DNA of 64,000 bases from Aquila chrysaetos chrysaetos (taxonomy: Eukaryota; Chordata; Aves; Accipitriformes; Accipitridae): positions 51,834,505 through 51,898,504 of the forward strand of contig NC_044009.1 in the NCBI RefSeq assembly GCF_900496995.4. Direction: 5' to 3'. Position 1 is the stretch's first letter; each line of letters starts with the position of its first letter. The notes under the pieces were generated by a model. It did no database searches. It worked only from the letters and a program-made list of their open reading frames with translations, and had not been told where the DNA came from. Below, one piece after another: positions 57,101-64,000 of this stretch. Position numbers and translations under genes: made by a program.

Positions 57101-60100
57101 AAAAGCAGTCTGTGAATATGAGGGAGGACATCTAGCTACCTATCAGCAGCTGGAGGCGGCAAGAAAAATAGGTTTGAAAAAAATCATGGCTGTTCACTTT
57201 TCGCATTGCTCATTCATAATGTTGCCAGTCTTGTATTATCATGAATGTTACAAACTCTGGGACTGAGGGACTTGTAAACTCCCTGGATTTTTGCCCACGT
57301 TGCATGCAATTTCCCCCCTCAGTAACAGAGCATGACTGCGCTACCTACAGAGCTGTCGGGGATAACATCTGCACACAGTGCTACGCATCCCCCTGAGCTC
57401 TGGGTGCAGCACAGTCCTGGAACCAGCAACAGCCAGCAGAGAGCCATCTGGCTGAGCTGGGAAGCAATGGTACCTCCCCAGCTACAGCACCTGGCTGCTG
57501 CTGGGGGCTGCAGGCGAAGGTGTTTATCCCCAGGGAGTTTCTACAGTAAATGTGCATTGCTATTTTTCATATCATCAGTCAAGATGTTTTCATAATGTTT
57601 ATTCCAGCCATATTTGCTCTGAGAGAAAGTGGGTGGTGTGCTCGGAGTGAAAAGTGCAGCTGAGTGAGGGCTTTACTGTATTTTTATTTGATTCCTAATA
57701 AGAAATGATCAATTCATTCAGAACATTAGGAAAACAATGGAAAATATCCTCCACTCTAGAAATTTGCAGGCTACGCCGTTGAGTCAGAAGCTGGCTCTCG
57801 GCACCAGCGCACATGTAAAAAGGGTACTTTTGTCTCTTCTGAGTAGCTCATAGTCCTAGGACGCCACAAATATGTTCCAGTTCGTCTCCGTGAAAACACT
57901 GAATTGGTCTCTACCAGACAGTGACTAACATTGCATTCTTTGGCTATTGTTTTTAAGTTCTCAGCCACAAAATGCATTAGCAGGATCTTTTAGTTTAGCA
58001 AGAAATACTTGAGGCATTCCAGGTATTTAAATTTAAATTGAAAGTATTTTAAGTAAATACTTCATTTTCTTAGCTGTCTTCTGTATGTAGTATTTTATTC
58101 ACTCTCACAACTTAATGCTGCAAGCTCTTGAGATTTGATTGAGTAAATTTGTATGACTTCAAAAGGGAAACAAAGAACGCACTTATATAACTCATCCAAT
58201 GTATAATTTGGTTACAAATGCTGGTACAGCACTTAAAACTCACTACCAGGAAACTATATAGTCCATCTGCATTTGATTTTTGTTTCCAAATGAAGAACCA
58301 ATAATCATATTGTGGAGAACGCAATGCAATTTTATATTCTGTGTTTAAAATTATCCTCTCAAAGTACTGTTCTTTCCTGGAGTTCAATTTCTATTAGGCC
58401 AATTACATCCAAGTCATTGATCAGCTTGAGTAAGGGTTTACTTACTTGAATAAAAAGCAGAGTTTCTTGCCTAGAATTGATTTATCACATCTATGTCTCA
58501 TTTTCTCCCTGTTGCAGGTTTCCATGTATGTGCTGCTGGCTGGATGGCAAAGGGCAGAGTTGGTTATCCCATAGTAAAAGCTGGAGCCAACTGTGGCTTT
58601 GGAAAAACTGGTATTGTTGATTACGGGATTCGCCTCAACAGAAGCGAGAGATGGGATGCCTACTGCTACAACCCTAACGGTGTGTTTAAAAAATAACCCA
58701 TTGCTCTTCGGGTCTAAGATTATGACTACACGCCATACTATCTGGCTGCGCAAAGGCACCCCGCCTCTGAATGAGTTAGCTTCAATACCATAAATGTGCT
58801 GTCTGAAAAGGGGGGTGTATAGATACACATTTATTTGGAGCCTTGCACTAAGCCCCCTCTGCTGTTACCTATAGCTGATCTGGCTTGCTCAGAGCTCTGT
58901 GTCTCTGCAATGCATTGTACCATATATCATAGGGCCTAAGCAAAGTCCTTTCAGAAACTAAAAATGTAATGATATGCTGTTGTTGAGTAAAAAGTTAAGT
59001 AATATTTCCAACGTGATGTGCAAATGTCTTGTTTTGTATAAGAGGTTACGTTTAGCCTACAATTTCATTTAAATAACTAATCTGAGGTGTTTAATGTGGG
59101 AACCCTTTTCCAGACATTTTGCCTGTAAACAGGCTAAATTTAGTGTTAACCCTTATTCCTTCTTTCTCGTGCCTGAGATAGAACAACTTTTGAAAATGCA
59201 TGCCATGTCTGGGACTGAAACACCTGACAGATCCAGCTCCCAGCAGTGCCTTGTGTGTGCGTATGTGTGCGTGCATGTGTTAACTAGATGGAGGAAAGTG
59301 GATCTCCAAAGCAGAATGGGAGACACAGTTCGAACATGACTGGCAAGACTTAACCACATACGGGACATCTCTCCATTCCCCTCCATTCAATACACTGCAG
59401 GTGACTAAAATATTGACACGGCCACTGTTTCAGTTTAGCTTGGTATCACTTCATATAGCAGGGAAGACAGAAGTAGGACCAACAAGAAAAGCAAAGCTTA
59501 AATTTGTGCACTGCTCAGCTTTCCTACTACTCCAAGTGTACTACCCTGCCTGGCAGAGCCAAAAGTTGGAGTTGTCCGTGACGTCTGTACAGCTGTGCAC
59601 ATTTTGTTTGTGCTCACAGGGCTTCAGCTTGTTTATGTTAGCTGGGCAGTTGTTAATCAAATAGCTCTGTGGGGTGGGGGACATTCACAGATGTTCAGCA
59701 TACAAAGAAAACTGCAAGAGAGACTACTGCATTCATTATTACTTCATGTAAACTGTCAGCCCGACTTTATCCTTTGTCAGCCTTCTCCTCTGGGCTGAGA
59801 GGTAGTTACTTTCCAAATGCTCTGTTTGGTTAGAGGGCAAAAGGAAACCAGAACTGCCAACACTCAGCAGATGGCTTGAGTCTCTCCCATTAAAGGGATA
59901 TGTATTCACGCTTGATGGACAGTCTGCTACAAAGCCTGGCAGGGTTGTCTGTTTGCAGGTAGAAGACAAGTAGCCTAGGGGAACAAAGACAAATTTCTGA
60001 TTGAACTGAGCCTATGCTCTTCTCTAGGATGCTAAAGATGTCAAGAGGAACTTGTGGAACTGATCACAAGTTTGAAGTGTACATCCAACCTAGCAGTGAT

Positions 60101-63100
60101 CTGGAGCTGAAAAGCACAGGACTTGAGGACAATGTACAGACTAAGAGGGTTAATCACACTGTCCAGCTTAAGGCCCCTAACTCACATGCACTGAATCACC
60201 CTTAGAAAGTACCTCCCTCTCCCCCAGGTCTGCACTTGGGGAACTATGACAAATCCTAAAGTCAGGCAGTGTGAGGTACCCAGATTGGTTGGTCCCACTG
60301 TCAGGGATCTGGTAAAGTTCAAATGTCCATTGAATCAAATGGGAATGAATGTTTTTCATCCCAAAGGAGACATTCCAAAGGGAATGAAGAGCTGCAGCAA
60401 TAACAGGACTACAATGCAATATACATGATCACTAGCCTTTATAAGTTTTCTTGTAAAGGCACACTTTCAAGAGGTTTCTGAAGAAGAAAGGATGAAACTG
60501 AATGCCAGGGTGACTTGCAAGTACACCTGTAAAGCTTACAGTTTGACACAGCCAGAAACCCCAAATGCCTTTTATATAACACACTTAGCTGTGGCCCAAA
60601 GTCCACGGAAGTCAATGAAAGATTTTCCTCTGAATTCAGTGAGGTTTGGATCATGCCTCTTGTTTCCAAATTATCTGCTCCCAAAAGCTAGGAATCACTG
60701 ACATTTCTTGTGAATGCTGAGTGCTTAAATGTATGAAAGGTGCTATCATGGTGGGTGTTCCTATGTGCTTTTCTATGGATCTGCTGGGTCAAAGTGCACA
60801 AAGATTTGAACCATAGCCATATCTAGAATGAATACTTAAACCCTGATATTTTTATTTTTCTCTTAGGAAAAGAATGTGGTGGAGTCTTCACAGATTCAAA
60901 ACATGTTTTTAAGTCACCAGGCTATCCAAATGAGTATGAAAATGACCAAATTTGCTACTGGCATATTAGAGTAAACTATGGACAACTTATTCATCTACAG
61001 TTTCTAGAGTTTGATGTTGAAGATGACACTGCTTGTATGGCTGATTTCTTGGAAATCTATGATAGCTATGATGATATCAATGGCTTTGTGGGCAGGTAAG
61101 GCAATTCCAGCTTTAATATGCAAATAATCAAATGATTTAATTTTTTCCCCAGAACATTACTTTAGAAGAAGACTGTATTACCTTATCCAATTAGCACCTC
61201 TGATATGCCCATAATACTTGTAGCAGTAGTTAGTTCCCAACTTATCTTTCCTGGCAATTTACTGTCATTAACACAGGCCTGTGAAGAGTTTCAGAGAATT
61301 ACACTTTGCCTTTTTCTGCTTTGTTAAAGTACATGAAAGAAAGCTGCAAGACTTTTTAGTTAGCTGCTTATCCTAATTCTCTATTATTTTACGGGAAGAA
61401 CTCCTAGCAATCTCAAACAGTATTTTGTATTTGCATATTTGCTTTAATTGAAAGGAGGGAGGTGGGGTGTTAAACTGTTAGCAAAAATGTATTTAATTTA
61501 AGTTTCTATTCACTACAGAAGTAAAATATTTTCTAACAATATCAGAACAGTACAAGTGTTATATATATCATCTCTCTTACTAGATTTAGTTTCCCTCTTT
61601 GCCTAATTCTCACTTCCTTTTCTTCGATGTCATATTTTTGCTTGTCCTTTAGCAGTCATATTTTAGTATGAAGTACCTCAATTTTCCATAACAAAAAATG
61701 AACCAGAAAAAGTGATACAAAACACTTCCCAATTTCTGCCACTTTTCACATGCTCTCTACAAATCATCTGTAGCAAAGCAAGGATATAGTCCATTTGTTC
61801 TGCCTTTACAGATGATTTTACATGTTTCTCTTCACAATGTTCTTCCTTTCTTAGCCTTGGGCCATTGTTCTTTTCCTTAACACCTTGTTAAATTGCTCTT
61901 TGTCTTGTTTTGCATCATTTACTTCCTGCATATATTGAAAAATGCATTTTTCCCTCCCCTAAACCTTACTATAAGATAATGACAAAAATCCTTTAGGCAA
62001 TTGCTTTAACATATAGTGGAGAATTACATACACTGAATACCTAGAACCAATATAGCCCCATGAGCCACAGCTCCAAAGGCGAGTACAGCCTGAGAGCCAC
62101 CATTCAGTGTAGGTCCCCATATAGCGGGGTAAGGCATATTTGTTGTGTCGTTTAGTCATGACCATTTATATTTTTTTCCAGGTTTTGTGGAGATGAGTTG
62201 CCAGATGATATCATTAGCACAGGTAATACATTTGCACTCTTTATGGTAAAAAAAAACAGCCAAAATCACCTTTTGTCCCTACTTTCTAATAATATATGGT
62301 AAAGATGTCCAAAGACACAATCTCATCTTCATGGCCAGCATGTCATAAACTGCTATTCCAAACTGCCAGCATGCTCTTTCATCAATGCTATTACTTCTAA
62401 ATAAATGTAAAAGAAAAAAAGTCTCGTTAGAAGATAACCAGGGTGCATCCCGCTGGCCTTACAGAGGTAGTACACCTACGCATGTTATGGGATTTTCACA
62501 CAGGCGGCTTTATACAGCAGATCTGTATGCACACAACCTTCATGCACCAGTTTTTCCCAGAGCAAGGATTGCAAGAACACTTCCAAAGCTGGTTATAGAC
62601 ATTGCTCTGTGTGTGTGTGTGTTTAAACAGCAGGTCAAGGTCTGATTACATGTAAATCAAAGCCACTTTCACCTCTCTTTGCTCAAGCGTCGCAAAGTCG
62701 CTGTAGCACAGCTGTCACACGGGCTACCTGTGCAAGGAAGTAGCCATGTTCCCTGGGATAGTCTATGGACAGTCTGTGCAGGAACTCACGTTACCACACT
62801 CCATCCCACAGCCGTAACCAGCAGAAAGAGAACAGAATAGTTGAATTGTTCCATCCCTGACCTCCCAGTTTACACAGGCCTGGTGGAGGTGAGCAGATGA
62901 CCCCCATGGGAGAGCGATGTAGCAACCTCACCCCTGTGTCACCTAGAGATCCATGAGGCTCTACGCCAGACGTGTCTCACACATGAAGCGTGACATTTCA
63001 CAGGTAGAGTGAAGCAGAGCAGCACCTTAAAGAACGGGAAATGATTTGCAGGAAGCACTGGGTACACCAAAACTTTATCAACCTCTGGGCTCTGCAAACA

Positions 63101-63476
63101 AAAAAAAACTGATGAAAATCTGCCTGTTTTTTTCCATGGGGCTAATGGAACTATAATCGTCCCAGGCCACATCTGGGAAGTAGACAGACCAGCTGGATTG
63201 CTCTAAAGATCACAGAAGCAAGCAAGAAAGAGCACTTTAAAAATAACTCTGAAATATCCCATTTTTATGCCACCCGAAAATGTAACCTTTGTTTTTCTTT
63301 TTCTTGTCCCAGGCAATGTTATGACCTTGAAGTTTTTGACAGATGCCTCAGTGACTGCTGGTGGTTTTCAAATTAGATATACTACTATGGACACACCTTC
63401 AAAATCAAGTGATGGAAAGAATACAACATCCCAAGGAAAAACAAACTTCTTATCCGGAAAATTTGGTATTATGTGA
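51010..63476 (+). CDS. TNFAIP6: TNF alpha-induced protein 6 (TSG-6), six coding exons
   Basis: Secreted hyaluronan-binding protein that transfers inter-alpha-inhibitor heavy chains to hyaluronan in inflammation and ovulation. Exons 51010-51103, 57034-57171, 58518-58679, 60867-61095, 62182-62222 and 63313-63476 join in phase to 275 residues (human 277). Residues 1-17 are a signal peptide (MIALIFFSALLWDKAQA). Residues 36-129 are the Link module with cysteines 58, 82, 103 and 127, and hyaluronan-contact residues K46, Y47, Y94, F105 and Y113 (Link numbering K11, Y12, Y59, F70, Y78). Residues 135-247 are the CUB domain with cysteines 135, 161, 188 and 210 and the metal-site acid E183. Sequons are at N118 and N258. 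Compared with human, Lys at Link 13 and 34 is Gln here. Intron 1 is the longest, about 5.9 kb. Confidence 0.98.
54522..54540. repeat. (TG)n microsatellite with adjoining TA-rich palindromic stretch
   Basis: About nine TG units in TNFAIP6 intron 1, followed by alternating purine-pyrimidine DNA (TGTATATATGTATATACATA near 54560). Confidence 0.9.
57034..57171 (+). CDS. TNFAIP6: TNFAIP6 exon 2, first half of Link module
   Basis: The acceptor is TTGGTCCCACAG|AACGAG and the donor AAAATAG|GTTTGA. It encodes ERAAGVYHRESRSGKYQLTY then AEAKAVCEYEGGHLATYQQL and EAARKI, nearly identical to human. Confidence 0.98.
58518..58679 (+). CDS. TNFAIP6: TNFAIP6 exon 3, second half of Link module
   Basis: The acceptor is CTCCCTGTTGCAG|GTTTCC and the donor CCTAACG|GTGTGT. 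It encodes GFHVCAAGWMAKGRVGYPIV, then KAGANCGFGKTGIVDYGIRL and NRSERWDAYCYNPN, including the N118 sequon. Confidence 0.98.
60594..60660. repeat. Ancient interspersed repeat fragment
   Basis: The pieces GGAAGTCAATGAAAGATTTT and TGAATTCAGTGAGGTTTGGA resemble a phrase common in old sauropsid repeats ('GAAGTCAATGG ... TGACTTCAGTGGGCTTTGGA'). The family is not assigned. It lies in TNFAIP6 intron 3. Confidence 0.45.
60867..61095 (+). CDS. TNFAIP6: TNFAIP6 exon 4, CUB domain
   Basis: The acceptor is TTTTCTCTTAG|GAAAAG and the donor GTGGGCAG|GTAAGG, end in phase 2. It starts GKECGGVFTDSKHVFKSPGY and ends EIYDSYDDINGFVG. It carries three CUB cysteines and the acidic metal-binding residues. Confidence 0.98.
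62182..62222 (+). CDS. TNFAIP6: TNFAIP6 exon 5, short CUB exon
   Basis: A 41-base exon. The acceptor is TTTTTTTCCAG|GTTTTG and the donor AGCACAG|GTAATA. It encodes RFCGDELPDDIIST and supplies CUB cysteine 210. It was placed by phase and by identity to human YCGDELPDDIIST. Confidence 0.97.
62608..62622. repeat. (TG)7 microsatellite
   Basis: Short TG run in TNFAIP6 intron 5. Confidence 0.85.
63313..63476 (+). CDS. TNFAIP6: TNFAIP6 exon 6, end of CUB and tail
   Basis: The acceptor is TTCTTGTCCCAG|GCAATG and the stop is TGA at 63474-63476. It encodes GNVMTLKFLTDASVTAGGFQ, then IRYTTMDTPSKSSDGKNTTS and a short tail ending FGIM. The tail is the least conserved part and accounts for the two-residue difference from human. 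Confidence 0.97.
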
Positions 63477-63605
63477 GCAGAGTAATGAGATACACTCATT
63501 AAGAAACATGTTTTAGAACCCAATTCAGATATCTGTTTCTTCAGATAAGACATTTTCTTCATATCTTTCTGACTTTTTGTTTTCTGCCTTTATATACATT
63601 TTGTT

Positions 63606-63611
63606 AATAAA
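63606..63611 (+). terminator. TNFAIP6 polyadenylation signal
   Basis: AATAAA 130 bases after the stop codon, in an AT-rich 3' UTR (TTGTTAATAAAGTATAC). Use of this site would give a short 3' UTR without AUUUA motifs. Confidence 0.75.
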
Positions 63612-64000
63612 GTATACTAGGAAATAACTTATAAAATATACTTACATGAATAATAGAAGACTATTTTTAGATTACAAGTACTGTAAAAATCTGAAGAATT
63701 CATTGTTAACAAAGATTTTAAAATTATTTTTCTATGTAAACTGCTCCTTCTCCTCATTTCTTGCACCATTTGAACAAACTTTTGTGTGACCGTTTCAATT
63801 ATTTTTAAATTTAATATGCTGTTCTCTCCTTATTTTCTTTGATTTCCACATATTTATTTTTTAGATTGTTGCTTTGTTTCTTCATTTTCTCTACACATTG
63901 TTATTTTTTTAATTAACTCATTTCCCTGAACTCAAAAGGCCTTTAGAATAAGCTTATTTTTTAGATGCATAAATTCATTTTGTGGATGGCCTAGCGACCA
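63612..64000. other. AT-rich DNA past TNFAIP6
   Basis: No exon is seen. TATTTATTTT near 63851 is AU-rich-element-like and would be in the message only if a more distal polyadenylation site is used. RIF1, the next gene in human, is not reached. Confidence 0.5.

Noticed and set aside
1-64000. CRISPR arrays, operons, tRNA or rRNA genes
   Set aside because: None seen. Splice structure and repeats show animal nuclear DNA, and no cloverleaf or rRNA-like segment was noticed by eye; tRNAscan-SE would be decisive for tRNAs.

Overview
This window is vertebrate nuclear DNA, almost certainly from a bird. The genes have short exons with GT-AG introns, the interspersed repeats are CR1 LINE tails ending in the avian 'ATTCTATGATTCTAT' type of 3' end, and gene order matches the RBM43 - NMI - TNFAIP6 block of amniotes (human 2q23). 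The species cannot be told from the sequence alone.

Layout. 1-17.1 kb is gene-free, with a degenerate repeat at the left edge, a few A-runs and two CpG-dense patches. 17.2-21.1 kb, minus strand, holds RBM43, with its RRM on two exons, a long last exon and a CpG-island promoter carrying a triple-GAAA ISRE. 23.4-32.9 kb, minus strand, holds NMI (N-myc and STAT interactor). Nine coding exons could be joined in phase into a 377-residue protein, and its CpG-island promoter carries a second triple-GAAA ISRE. 33.3-50.8 kb is a gene-free spacer with CR1 copies, a long G/A-rich tract and microsatellites. 51.0-63.5 kb, plus strand, holds TNFAIP6 (TSG-6). Six coding exons join in phase into a 275-residue secreted Link-CUB protein, with an AP-1/C/EBP/TATA-like promoter and a polyadenylation signal.

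How the parts fit. RBM43 and NMI are tandem, co-oriented genes whose CpG islands each contain a 16-17 bp ISRE, so both look set up for interferon induction. TNFAIP6 is divergent from NMI, and its promoter elements fit cytokine (TNF/IL-1) induction. RBM43 and both NMI domains repeat a similar local motif of the form H/T-F-x(n)-G-G-D/E-V/I-E, suggesting related RRM-like folds. The block is therefore a compact immune-response neighbourhood.

No previously unknown system was found. The points most worth following are the paired ISREs, a GC-AG intron in NMI beside a CR1 tail, a longer N-terminal coiled coil in NMI, the unresolved 5' end of RBM43, and the shared motif in the two neighbouring genes.
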